A stretch of DNA of 64,000 bases from Portulaca oleracea (lineage: Eukaryota > Streptophyta > Magnoliopsida > Caryophyllales > Portulacaceae): contig CM055871.1 in assembly GCA_029582165.1 (NCBI GenBank), forward strand, positions 54,962,112 to 55,026,111. Reading direction: 5' to 3'. Of the stretch, positions 24,490 to 35,524 are shown piece after piece. Below the pieces are notes generated by a model. It was not told the DNA's origin. It ran no database searches and saw nothing but the letters and a program-made list of their open reading frames with translations. Within the stretch, counting starts at the first letter, position 1. Each line of letters starts with the position of its first letter. Position numbers and translations under genes: made by a program.

Positions 24490-24904
24490 ATGACAACAAC
24501 CAAGTCGGGATTCACAATTGTTCTTTGTTTTTTGATAGCTCTCGCCCTTCTTACCGTTGCACAATGTGAGTTGTTAATTTACAGTAGAACAACATTTTAT
24601 ACCATTATTTTAGTTTCTTTTTGCATCATAATATGCTAATATTTCTTTAATGAAATGAATCACTCATATAATTATGCTTTATTCAATTTTGACAGGTGAT
24701 TATTTTCCAGTAAGAGATTATATTAATGGGAAAGAGATAAAGACAAATTACAAGGACAACAAAAATATGATAAATGGAGACCAATGCATCACCCAACAGC
24801 TATGCGCAGATAAAAAGAGTATATGTTATTGTTGCAAAGCTGGGGACATAATAGTATATTGTTCTGTCAATCAATATGAATGCTTTAGAGAATGCCGGGT
24901 ATAA
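24490..24904 (+). CDS. Small secreted cysteine-rich peptide, copy 1 (A type)
   Basis: Two exons, 24490-24565 and 24696-24904, encode a peptide of 94 residues. Exon 1 is a signal peptide, MTTTKSGFTIVLCFLIALAL then LTVAQ, and the intron splits the next codon, a Cys. The mature part begins CDYFPV, has a conserved Lys/Asn-rich stretch, then eight cysteines spaced C-x5-C-x6-C-x-CC-x8-C-x6-C-x3-C. The CYCC core and tail recall the MEG/ESF1-type reproductive peptides, but I cannot confirm the family. A TATA box, clean donor and acceptor, and AATAAA just after the stop suggest a working gene. Likely secreted; role unknown. Confidence 0.85.
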
Positions 24905-25356
24905 AATAAATAGTTTGTGTTTTTTCTTTTCGCGGTATGTACGTGAAAATATTATTGTCAGGAAATGCAATAAGATTAATAATTAATTTCCTTTCTGATA
25001 TACATTTGCTTGCTCTAATGTTAAGTTTGATTTTTTTTATTTTTATCATTTATTAACGATGGGTTCTTGAATAGTTTGTGTTTTTTCTTTTCGCGGTACG
25101 TGAAAATAGTGGATTGAGTAGTGAATAGTTGTTTATATAACGAATAACTGTTAAGGTAGTGAATAGTTGATTTATATTAGCGGATAACTTATAACTGTTA
25201 AAATAGATATATATAAAGAATGTGTTCGGTAAAATCAGATGTTAGAGTAGTTGATTAATGTGAAATGACTAGAAATGACATATCTCTAGTTGTAGACGTT
25301 GTTATTATTATTCTATCATCATTATCATCATCATCATCATCATTATTATTATTAAT
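24905..25356. repeat. Downstream flank of A-type peptide gene
   Basis: The text AGTTTGTGTTTTTTCTTTT followed by CGCGG occurs twice here (about 24912 and 25073). The same double arrangement follows copy 4 but not copies 2 and 3. Confidence 0.6.
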
Positions 25357-25600
25357 TACTCTCTTCGCCACAAAAGATTTGTCGATGTTTGACAAATGAG
25401 GTAGAACATTTTAAATTTTGATCATTAATTTATCAAATATAGGTAAAACTAGAATTGTTAGATTTGTAATGGAAAATGTTTTTACTTCAACATAATTTTA
25501 CAAATCTTAGTAATCTAAAACATGAAAAATTATTGATTAAAGTGTTGCATCAAATACCATCAAAATAAAATGAGACAATTTTTTTAGATGGAGGAAGTAT
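25357..25600. mobile_element. Stowaway-like MITE
   Basis: The left end, TACTCTCTTCGCCACAAAAG, is inverted at the right, ATGGAGGAAGTA. A sister copy lies at 56322-56568 after peptide gene 4, so the insertion predates the duplication of the A-type unit. Confidence 0.65.
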
Positions 25601-25606
25601 TATAAC

Positions 25607-25662
<56 letters not shown>
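25607..25662. repeat. (AAT)n microsatellite
   Basis: About 18 AAT/TAA repeats directly abut the long-TIR element that follows. Confidence 0.95.
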
Positions 25663-26200
25663 GGGTCATTGGACAACAATAATACGAACTTTGGGGGTAT
25701 TGGCCGATAATAATACCAACAATTTTGTTGGAAACCAGTGGTACCAACTATGGACCTATTTACCAGCAGTAGTACGCTGCCAAGTTGATAGGTATTTAAC
25801 TCGATTAAAAGATGAGTTGTCGCCTAATTGTCTGAGCTTGAAGCTGGAGCAAGTGGAAAAAATGTCGACCGCCAATTTTTTTTGCCATCTAAGAAGTATT
25901 GATCAATTTATCTAGAAAACAATCAAATTGTTGTTTTTACATTATTGTATAGCAAAGTTTATTAATGTTGCTTAATTGGCAAAAAAAGTGACCATTAACG
26001 TTTTTTCAACTTACTCTGGTCTTTAGCTCAGACAATTAGGCGATATATAATCTTTCTGCGTAGTAAGAAACTTACTAGCTCGGTCGTGTACTATTGCTGG
26101 AAAATAGGTCCATAGTTGGTACTGCTAGTGTCCAACAAAATTGTATGTATTATTATCGGCCAATACCCCCAAAGTTAGTATTATTTTTGTCCAATAATCC
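25663..26200. mobile_element. Foldback-like element with long terminal inverted repeats
   Basis: The first roughly 115 bases (GGGTCATTGGACAACAATAA...) are inverted at the right end (...CCAATAATCC), and pairing continues imperfectly inward: GCCTAATTGTCTGAGCT at about 25823 matches the inverse near 26030. The element is inserted in an AAT microsatellite. Related end text occurs at 58747-61407. It could be a MULE derivative or another foldback; no transposase is present. Confidence 0.75.
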
Positions 26201-26693
26201 TAATAATAATAATAATAATAATAATATATTGTAGTGAGGTACACATGGCAAGTTGTTTTTGGTTCAACAAAATATATTGCCCAAGAATTATGTAGTAATG
26301 GGTAGATATGGAAACCATTCATCAGATGCTTCTCATGATTGCTTTGACATTACTCATTGTAACATCTGTGAATTAATCAAAATCGCTAGTTTAAACGCTA
26401 CCTGTTAATTTTAAATGCTCCCGCACCGAATAACTAAAAATTGATAAAGTAGCGTTTTAACTGATCAAAACGCTAAAAGCTATTCTAAATGCTACTGTCA
26501 AACATGACCTAAGTCTCTGTTCGTCAAAATGAGCTTATATAGTAGCGGATAACTATTAGGATAATGGATAGTTGTTGCATTATAGCGGATAACTTATAGC
26601 AATTTAAAATATCTAATTCTAGAAAATGGGTTCGGTAAAAATGACGGTTGGATTTGCTGATAAATATAGAATAACTAAAAAAGAGGATGTAAC

Positions 26694-26737
<44 letters not shown>

Positions 26738-27347
26738 ATATCATCCCTCCTACTTATTAAAACATTCGTAAATTAGTTGATGCTATATTCATAAATATAT
26801 ACTTACCCCCAAGCTCACCTCCACTTATTTTTATTATAAATTACCACATAGCAATCAAGAAAGAATGAAATTCATAAATACATTTCTATCCGTTCTTATT
26901 GTGAATTTTCATTCCTATAAACATAACAATATGATATAAATCTATGGAAAACTTAAATTCACCTTCTCTTAGATTTATGGCATTAAAAAAAATCTAGACA
27001 TTTTTGAAATCCAATTTACCCTTTAAACGTGCCAACCTTTATAATTCTTCAACTAAACCATAAAATCAATTTTTTTTTAATAAATTTAAAGTTTCACCAT
27101 GAAAATGAATGTCGGAAGATAATAGAAAATTGTATGTCAACAAGCTCTTGTTGTTTTTTTAGTGATTTCAATAGAATATCATTATGATTATACTAGGAAA
27201 GTTTGTGTGTCCCATTGAATGGTGGTTGTAGAATAATTTAAGGTTTCACAATCAATCAGAAAAACGATAATGATAACTTTTTCCTCAATTCATGTTTATT
27301 TAAGAATTAATTTCCCATTTAAAATATAATAATAATAATAATAATAA

Positions 27348-27386
<39 letters not shown>

Positions 27387-27540
27387 GTAATTATAATAGA
27401 AAGTTTTAAGGGTCCCATCAAATGGTAAAACATTACAGTAATTAATTAAAAAAGATAATTCTAATTTTTTCCCAATTTCGATTTATTTATCAAATATCTG
27501 ACTCAATATAACTGAAACAATTCAAAATTGAAATCATCAC
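26201..27540. repeat. Array flank between peptide genes 1 and 2
   Basis: This holds AAT and AAG microsatellites (26695-26735, 27328-27385) and blocks shared with other parts of the array: 26228-26520 recurs at about 56637 and 62427; 26750-27000 recurs at about 44870 and 47160; 27190-27400 recurs at about 47630. No gene is seen. Confidence 0.75.
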
Positions 27541-29013
27541 CCACAATAACTGATTTATAGTTTCCTAATTGGTCAGGCACATGACTCCAAATTAAACAAA
27601 GAGTAATTCACAAACTTCTCCCAATCAAATAATTGATTCATACCTACCTGTATCTACCGAAGTTATAAAATTTCCAAAATAAATTCATAGCATATTTATT
27701 ATAAAAAGTCAACGTAAATTTGTCAATATTATTCTAAAATTTAGTAATATTATCATTTTTTTTAATAAAAGTTACACTTAAAAATTGACTTATTTTAGTA
27801 TATGTGGTGGCCAAGCCTAGATGGGTCTACCATGATGTACAACATAATTTGTGATTAGGGCATAGAAAATTTTTTTATTAACTTTTTTCGTTTCTTTTGA
27901 TATTCAAAACCCTGCCCTTTCAATTTTGTTTATCAAAATTGATCATAAAAAAGTTTTATTTTAAAAATCGAAGAAAATTGCGTAACAAATCTCTTTATCA
28001 CCATCAATAATTATAAACGCTCTAATTATATCTGTCTATCATACTCTAACATTAACTTCACCAAAACTTTAGACAACCCTACTGCAGTAGCAATTTTGGT
28101 AGAACCCTAACAAATAAAAATGCCTTTCCATAATTATCATCAGTAGTAATTACACAAATGATTTAAAAATGTGTTTCGTAACTGTAGTCCAGCGAAAAAT
28201 AAAAATCCATTACTATAACATTAATTCCACCAAAACTTTAGCCAACTCTACTGTAATAACAACTTTGGTAGAACCTTAACAAATAAAAATGCATTTTCAT
28301 ATTATCATGGGTTGTAATTACACAAATAAAAATATGTTTTGATAATTGTAGTTAAAAGCTAAAAATATATATCCATTACTAACTCCACCAAAACTTTAGT
28401 CAACCCTACTGTAGTAGCAACTTTGGTAGAACCCTAACAAATAAAAATGCATTTTCATAATTATCATTAGTTGTAATTACACAAATAAAAATGTGTTTTC
28501 ATAATTGTAGTCCAAAGCTAAAAATATATATCCATGACTATAATTATAATGTCTGATAAATTTATCAAGAATTAAAATAGAATTGTACATTTTTTTTTAC
28601 TTAAACTCTTCACCTACATATATTTTTTATTTTTATGAATTTTCGTTTGATCAATTTTTCGTATCTTTCATTTAGTTATATAATTTATGTTGTGGTCTTT
28701 TTAATTTATATATACAATAATAATTCATGTTAATTGCGATTGATATATATACCAATTACTACTTTAGAAATAGTTTGTGTGTTTTCTTGTTTTGGTTGAA
28801 AATATAATTATTGTAAGGATAGATGTGGAATAATATCAATAGTTGATTTTCTTTCTAATATACCATTCTCGAATATTCAATTTAGTTATCAATTATTATT
28901 ATTTTTCTTATAAATCATATCATAATAAGTATGTAATACAATGTTACCTCATTAGGGTAGATTTCCCAAAATATTTCCTCTAAGTTCTGATTTAGAGACA
29001 CAAAATTATCGGC
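27541..29013 (+). repeat. Array unit upstream of peptide gene 2
   Basis: Close copy of 22929-24421. The subrepeats of about 170 bp run from about 28050 to 28545, again as three copies. Confidence 0.85.
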
Positions 29014-29021
29014 TATAAATA
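29014..29021 (+). promoter_or_regulatory. TATA box of peptide gene 2
   Basis: TATAAATA lies 72 bases before the ATG. Confidence 0.7.
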
Positions 29022-29085
29022 TATCTGTTCAATTAATCACCACCTTGGAAAAACAAAGAACGAAAGTAAGAATTGAAAGAGTACG

Positions 29086-29496
29086 ATGGCAACAACCAAG
29101 TCAGGATTCACAATTGTTCTTTGTGTTTTGATAACTCTCGGCCTTCTTACCGTTACACAATGTGAGTTGTTAATTTACAACAGAACAACATTTTATACCA
29201 TTAATTTAGTTTCTTTTTGCATCATAATATGCTGATATTTCTTTAATGAAATGAATCAATCACACATAATTATGCTTTATTCAATTTTGACAAGTGATTA
29301 TTTTCAAGTAGGAGAGAATATTAATGGGAAAGAGATAAAGACAAATTACAAGGACAACAAAAATATGATAAATGGAGACCAATGCAACCAAACGAAATGT
29401 GGAGATATGACATGTTATTGTTGTGTACAAGGGCAACTATATATATACTGTTCTAACATTGATCAGGATGATTGCCTAAAACATTGCCCGGCATGA
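29086..29496 (+). pseudogene. Small secreted cysteine-rich peptide, copy 2 (B type), acceptor damaged
   Basis: Exon 1 (29086-29161) encodes a signal peptide, MATTKSGFTIVLCVLITLGL then LTVTQ. Exon 2 would start at 29294, but the acceptor reads GACAAG where the other three copies have GACAGG. The nearest AG now ends at 29294, so splicing there drops one base, shifts the frame and reaches TAG within about six codons. Exon 2 itself keeps a full frame and all eight cysteines (C-x4-C-x4-C-x-CC-x8-C-x7-C-x3-C), so the lesion is probably young. B-type tails end HCPA, against CRV in the A type. It could still be rescued by an unusual splice choice. Confidence 0.7.
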
Positions 29497-29970
29497 AATA
29501 AATAGTATGTATTTTTTCTTTTCACGGCACGGTACGTGAAAATATTATTGTCAGAAATGGAATAAGATTGATAATTAATTTCCTTTTTAATATACATTTG
29601 CTCCAATGTTAAGTTTGATTATTCATTTTTCTTTTATCATTCATTAATGATGGGTTCTTGAATTGCATTTCGGACCTTGACTTTCACCTATAGTCCTACA
29701 TTAAGTCTCTGCTTGTCAAAATGAGCTTATATAGTATCGGATAATTGTCAGGGTAGTGGATAGCTGTTGCATTATAGCGGATAACTAATAGCAATTTAAA
29801 TATATAATTCTAGAAAATGGATTTGGTAAAAATAACGGTTGGGTTAGCTGATAAATATAGAGTAACAAAAAAGGACGTAACTATTATTATTATAATTTAT
29901 TATTATTATTATTATTATCCATGTAATTAATTATTATTACCAATACCATCCCTCCTGATCCGGGAAACCC
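29497..29970. repeat. Downstream flank of B-type peptide gene
   Basis: Similar to 46707-47160 after copy 3, including a block starting GTCTCTGCT near 29705 and a TTA microsatellite at about 29882-29926. The match stops at CCATCCCTCCT, where LTR sequence begins. Confidence 0.7.
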
Positions 29971-31075
29971 GGGGGTCCTTCGAATGGATAAATGTGGGAG
30001 GTTAAGGATCCACAAACTACTTAGGGTTTGAGAAAACCCCAATTTAGAACTCATAAAACTATACTAATTTTTAGGGTTTTGGGGTTTTGGAGATGAACAA
30101 CAAACACCACAAGAATTAAAAGGAATATGGACAATTGTAAAGTTTAATCACTCACCCAATTGAACTAATCACTTGCACAAGGACCTTCCACAAGCAAAGA
30201 GTCTTGAAACACTCAAGAAATCTCACAACGAATGGAGGAAGAACACCCACTCACCAAGAAGAGAAATCATCAAGCAATTTCCACCCAAATGATTAGCTTT
30301 CATTGATTAGGATTTGAAAACCCACAATTACAAACTCTCCAAGTGAAAGAAATTTTGAGTCTAAATCCTAAACATTCATCAAAACCTGTCTTTAATGGAG
30401 GGGAAACAAGGATATATAAGGGAAGGGGAAAACATAACCAAAAGAAAGAGAGAAAGGCCGAAAAACGACCCGTCCTGAAATGGCACAGTCGTGCCATATG
30501 GGTACACGATCGTGCTACTAAAAATAAAAACCCAAGAATGGCCTGTTCGAGAATAACACGATCGTGCTACCATACGGCACGATCGTGCAGTGCCTTCTGG
30601 AAGAATGACACGATCATGCTGTTGGCAGTTTTTTTCTGACGACTTCAAACTAGCATAACTTCTTCATCCGAATTCCGTTTTAAGCCCATAAGATATCTAT
30701 GGAAAGCTCTTGGTGTCTACTTTAAGCTCCCAAAATTTGAAGACCATCGGAGTTGTATTGAAGGATTTATGATCAAAGGTGTGAAGATGTGTATTTTTCT
30801 TGTGCCCAATTTCGCCCACTTTCTTCCCTTTTCCTTTTTACTTCTTTGGTCTTTCTTAGCTCCGTTTGAACCACTTCGGTCTCGGTTTCTCCCGTGTTCC
30901 TCCTTGATGTCCCATAGGTCCGAGTTTGACCCTTGTGAAATTACCAAAATGCCCCTTTGCTTCCAAAATAGTCGATTTGAGGCTTTAAAAGCGACCAAGC
31001 TTGACTTGAAGGAAAATAACTTGGATCCACTTTCGTTATTTTTTTCCGATGCTAAGGACCCTTGGGAAATATGGA
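29971..31075. mobile_element. LTR fragment, same family as 63128-64000
   Basis: From CCCGGGGGTCCTTCG onward the text matches 63210-64000 closely, apart from a block of about 215 bp missing in the right copy. It contains several CACGATCGTG palindromes between 30480 and 30620. The first bases of the LTR are missing here, where it joins the peptide array. Lineage not settled; a Ty3-type LTR is likely. Confidence 0.7.
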
Positions 31076-31624
31076 TCAGACTCCCCTTGTTGGAGAAGAG
31101 TTGCCCTCAACTCTTGGGAGTTCAAATCCACCCGACCGCTCACGTAAAATCAAATCAATAAAATCCATTAGCCGGATCAAAGTGACCCTCATGAACCCCT
31201 TCTTCGTAAAGGTGTAGCAATTTCGGAAGGAAAAAGGGACCAACGCACCATCAAGAGGGACCTTCACACGCTTAGCGTTTATCATTTTGTTGAAGGCCAC
31301 AAGGTAGTCGTCATAGGATATGTCAAGATCAAGGCCGGTAGAAGATGCCTCTTCCTTGGTCGATCTCAGTGTGGGAGGAAGCAAGCTAGGGTGTGGGGTT
31401 ATGGACTTGCCGACATGCATTTCGTCTCCAAGTTGTGGTTCGGGCATGGTTGGACATGGCTCAACACTTACAATTATGGTGTGGAGCTTGGTCGGAGGCC
31501 TTTTGGGTGAAGGTGGGGGACAAGGGAGGGAGTTGGGAAAATTTTGAGGAGTTATGGATCTCTCAACCTCACTAGGATTGCCTTTTCGCAAAAGTAAAGT
31601 CAAATGTGGCTTCCTTTCGCTCAA
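31076..31624 (-). CDS. Unidentified ORF next to the LTR, probably retroelement remnant
   Basis: A 182-codon open frame. Its product is proline-rich in the first third (LPCPPPSPKRPP) and otherwise shows no domain I recognise. Its position beside an LTR, inside the 12.5-kb insertion, suggests a fragment of a retroelement coding region. It has no introns or promoter that I can see. It could also be a chance frame. Confidence 0.3.
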   Translation of the reverse strand: MSERKPHLTLLLRKGNPSEVERSITPQNFPNSLPCPPPSPKRPPTKLHTIIVSVEPCPTMPEPQLGDEMHVGKSITPHPSLLPPTLRSTKEEASSTGLDLDISYDDYLVAFNKMINAKRVKVPLDGALVPFSFRNCYTFTKKGFMRVTLIRLMDFIDLILRERSGGFELPRVEGNSSPTRGV

Positions 31625-31920
31625 AGAATTGTGTGGTCAAGTGAAATGAGCAAGAGAGGGGGAGGGACATTCAAAAGAGAAAAATGCTTCGAAAGATTTA
31701 CAATTTACCATCCACTTTAAATTTGTTTAATGGTTTTAAGTATAATACTTTGAGTCATGGATCATTAATTTTTTATATTTTATATTAATAAGTTTTATAA
31801 TTTTATATTTAAGTAAAAATACTTTTTATTACATATCTATTAATGATAATCTTATACAATCAATTAATATATAATTTTGATAAATTAATGATCAAATTTT
31901 ATAAATTATAACCTAATAAC
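31625..31920. other. AT-rich spacer
   Basis: No gene or repeat that I can name; possibly the start of the LTR that follows. Confidence 0.35.
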
Positions 31921-33430
31921 TTAACAGAATACTTGGCGGTATTCTGGCCCGACTGGCCCGGACGACTTCCGGACGGGGCCATCTGCTGATTCCTACCACG
32001 ATACTGCAGTATTCTTGCCTGGTCCGGTCGAATCTTCTTGTTTGCAGTTTTTTCCTTTTATTTTCTTTTATTTCTTTTTTCTGTTTTCTGTTTTTTTTCG
32101 TAGAGTAAATAAAATTTCCAACTAAAAAAAAAATTTTTTTTTAGTTTCCTTTTCTCTGTCTCGGAAACAGATCCCGAGGCCGGGGCGGGTGGAATACCTG
32201 GCGGTATTCCGACCACGCCTCGATCATTTCGTGCCCGAGACTGTTTTTGTGGTCATCGATTCACAATACCTGCAGGTATTGCTACAGTGAATCTTCCCGA
32301 GCCCAGTCCCGGGGCTCTCTGTTTTTTGTCCTTTTTCGTTTCTTTTCTATTTTTTTATTTTCTGTTCATTTTCTGAATAAATAAAATTCTCAAACTTTAA
32401 TAAAATTTAAAAGAAAAATGTTTATTTAAGTTTATTTTTTAATTTATTTAAACGGAAATACAAGCAAATCTTCTAAAAAGAAAAGACACCCCTTTCGACT
32501 CGCCGTTTACCGCGAGGGACACCAACGGGGATTTTCCCGGGTCCCACAAATGGCGACTCCATTGGGGACTTACTTTAAGAGGGTATAACTTGAAGAACCG
32601 GTTTTTTTAAATTTTTGAGTAGAAAAGGAGAAATTAATTTTTGTAATTTTTATTATTTAGTTAGGCATCAAGCATACGGACCTCCATCTCGATTTTTATA
32701 AATTGTGATGAACCCAAAGGTACCGTCTAGGTTAACCCTTTCTCCTTTTTGGGTAAAGTATATTTTCGACTTCAAGGAATGAACCTCACATTTTAAGAAG
32801 TTCGCAAATTGCTTTCCCACTCATGAAGCACTCCAAAATTCTCGGGATTATGAATTTACATTTTCCCTTTAATTTTGCGAGAAACACACGAGTCACATTA
32901 CTATGAACTCCATAGAATTTGTGGCGAGTGAGAGACATGAGTATGTTAGTTTTAGGTATCCGACCTTAAACCTTTGAATATAGAACCTTGGTTAGGTGCA
33001 TTACCCATTTTGTATGCTATGTGCATTCTTATTGTGATATGTGTAATTTATGTGCTACATGTTTTCCCCTTTTCGTTTTTAAGAGTCGGTCTCATGTTTC
33101 AATCAAATACCGCTTTAGTTTGGGCAATAGTCCAGCAAAAGTTAAAGAAGACCTAGAGGTCTCTCTTGGGCCCAAATCAAAGAGGTTTGATTAAGCCCGA
33201 GATCTCAGCTTGATTTTGTCCAACCCTTGGAGGTATTTGGGTCTAAAGTGTGTATCCGGTCGTTATTCGAATCTGAGTTCATTAAGACTTTAATGTTGAC
33301 TCGATCTTATGACGGCCCGATGAACCTTCTCTTTTCCATGTACATAATTTCATATTAGGCTAGAGGTTAACATGCAAGCCCAAAAGCGGGTGAGTCCATT
33401 CAAAAAAAGAGAGTCAGCATATAGGCATGG
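31921..33430 (+). mobile_element. Ty3 (Tat/Ogre-like) LTR end, primer site and leader fragment
   Basis: An LTR ends ...CGGGTCCCACA at about 32548 and is followed by TGGCGACTCCATTGGGGA (32551-32568), the primer-site form used by many plant Tat-lineage elements. The LTR has palindromes GGAATACCTGGCGGTATTCC (near 32190) and CAATACCTGCAGGTATTG (near 32263). Roughly 0.9 kb of untranslated leader follows and then the sequence breaks off before any gag. The LTR start is not located. Confidence 0.7.
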
Positions 33431-33815
33431 TCTGCATTAGGTTGTCTCATATAGGTCACTAGATCTTTGAGTAGGTCAATGTCAGGGTTAATTTTTGAAG
33501 TTTATGGTTTCCATACAGGCAGAATAAGAACCCGGTGATCGACTTTGAATTCGGAATAAACAAGTTGCCTTCTTTGCACCACTGTATCCAATGGCTTCCA
33601 ATAGAATACCTAGCAACAGTGAATTCGGTCTCTTCATCTCCCAACATTTGACCGGAGCTTCACAGCAAATGCAACACAATGATTTAATACAAAACTTAAC
33701 CCTTAATCAGATCTATTTCATCTTTGAAAGGCCAATCAACTTAAAGCCCACAACCTTAATCAGATCTAATACAAAACACATTCCAATCCAACCTAAACGC
33801 ACAGCAAAGCAACTG
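33431..33815. other. Unassigned right end of the insertion
   Basis: This stretch runs up to the right 116-bp repeat. The minus-strand frames at 33459-33679 have a faint copia look, but I would not assign them. Confidence 0.3.
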
Positions 33816-33931
33816 AGATTTACCACCAAATTAATTAAAGGAGGAGTATTTGTGAGTTAGAATGATTTCATTTGATTGTATCCCTCCCGCCAATCCGCCA
33901 TGGGTAATCGTAAAACCCTACCGCAATGGCT
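33816..33931 (+). repeat. Right copy of the 116-bp PRMT7 leader duplication
   Basis: Identical to 21165-21280. It includes the 5' leader and the first two codons (ATG at 33926) of PRMT7, which continues in frame from here. Upstream DNA is now retroelement sequence rather than the original promoter region. Confidence 0.95.
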
Positions 33932-35524
33932 TCAATAATCCCTAAAACCCTAACTTACCCTCTCTGCTGTTTCCCCATACTCCACCGCCTGAATCGCCAC
34001 TCCAACTTCTGGATCCGACCCTGCCGAGCAATGAGTTCCGGGTCAACCCGCATGTTCCAGCTCAAGTTCGACCCTCTTACGGGAAACTCCGAATGGGTCG
34101 TCGTCGATGAATCCGACGACTCACCATTTAACCACCCTTCTTCTTCGACAGTCGATTTGGCTACTACTTCGTATCTCGACATGCTCAACGATACCTGCAG
34201 AAACAAAGCCTATCGCCTCGCCATTGACAAGACTCTCACTCGACCATGCCGCGTCCTCGACATTGGGTAACTTCCCCTGCTTGTCAATTTTTAGAATTTG
34301 TGAAAAATTCGTCGATTTTGGCGCTCAATTTGGTGTGGCTTTGCCAATTTGTACAATGTTCTTGAATTTCGTCGAAATCGGTTCTCACTTTGTTGTGGGC
34401 TGGGCCAATTCAGCATAATAGTATTCCCCTGCTCATAGTTGTCGAGCAAGTTCTGGACTTTTTTGTTGAAATTGGTTATCGGCTTGACGTGGGTTTAGCT
34501 AGCTAATTCATTGTGATTTGCTTGCTTGGGACCAAATTTGAATGATTAGACTACCTGGGTGTTGGGGTAATTGGGTTAGGGATGGAATGAAATTAAGAAG
34601 CATGAAACTTGAAGTATGTGATACAGAAAAATGTTTAAGCTTTAGTAGTGAATTAGTGAATTTGTGATGTTTGTTTTGGGTTCACAATCACTGAGATTGG
34701 ACCCACTATAGAAAAGCAAAGGAAGCTTACTCTTGAATGTATGTGTAGTGCTGGAACTGGGTTGCTGTCAATGATTGCTGCGCGAGCAATGGGGATGGCT
34801 GATGGTGATAGCCAATGTAGGGTGACAGCATGTGAGTCTTACCTTCCAATGCTGAAGCTGATGCGCAAAGTCTTGCGTTGCAACCGCATGCTAGGGAAGA
34901 TAAACCTCATCAATAAGCGTTCTGATGAACTGAAAGTTGGGCTCGACATCGACACTCGAGCTCAAGTACTTGTGAGCACTTTAATGTTCTTTCTTGCTTT
35001 AGGATGAGCTCCAATATGGTTGGTTTGTGGTAAGAACATCTAAGGCATATGTTTATTAAGACAAAAAGAAAAGGCAAAAGGAAAGGGAGGGGGTCATCTC
35101 ATCATGTTACATGGACAAATCCTTATGTTAAGTGTTAATCAAATGAAAGGGAGGAGCTCCAATATTGTGCTTTTTAGTCTAAAAATCATGTATGTACTCA
35201 CTCATGTTTTCAACACAGTTCAAGGATCTGACTGTTCTTGAGGTGAAAACAAGCCAAAGTATATAGCATTAATAGTTTGTGCCTCTGAAATGAAAACCGT
35301 TGTATACCTCTGGCAAAATCTTGCTTGAAGAGCAACATCACTTGTCCATGCTCATTGAAACAAACTGTCCTCACTTATATGGGTGTTAAACTGTTAATCT
35401 TTCTGGAAGTAAATGTACAGGTAAGTGAGATTCTGGACTAATACCTACATTGCAAAACGCACATGATGAGCTGCTGGTGGAGAATCCTCAGACTGTGCCT
35501 TACAGAGCAACAACATTTGGCCAG
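33926..35524 (+). pseudogene. PRMT7: PRMT7-like protein arginine methyltransferase, 5' part only
   Basis: Three exons are visible. Exon 1 (33926-34266) gives an N-terminal extension, then FQLKFDPLTGNSEWVVV and SYLDMLNDTCRNKAYRLAI, ending in motif I, VLDIG. Exon 2 (34749-34971) gives AGTGLLSMIAARAM and VTACESYLPM, completing the SAM-binding site. Exon 3 (35421-35524) starts VSEILD and then hits TAA: about 22 bases that should encode the rest of the double-E loop (ending GEGL) are missing, after which LIPTLQNAHDELLVENPQ continues in another frame. Later exons were not found before the LRX fragment at 36.1 kb. The methyltransferase cannot be functional. The family call is firm. Confidence 0.9.

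Larger units (their letters stand above)
21281..33815. other. 12.5-kb insertion bounded by 116-bp direct repeats
   Basis: Everything between the two identical 116-bp copies reads as foreign to the PRMT7 locus: a copia gag and LTR, peptide genes 1 and 2, a long-TIR element, LTR and Ty3 fragments. The duplication acts like a very long target-site duplication. The same kinds of sequence occur downstream at 44.9-64 kb, the likely donor array or a sister of it. Confidence 0.8.

Noticed and set aside
31320..31575. Plus-strand ORFs across 31.3-31.6 kb
   Set aside because: Opposite-strand shadows of the longer minus-strand frame at 31076-31624.
33459..33679. Copia RNase H fragment
   Set aside because: The resemblance (NSKSITGFLF) is too short and weak to support an assignment.
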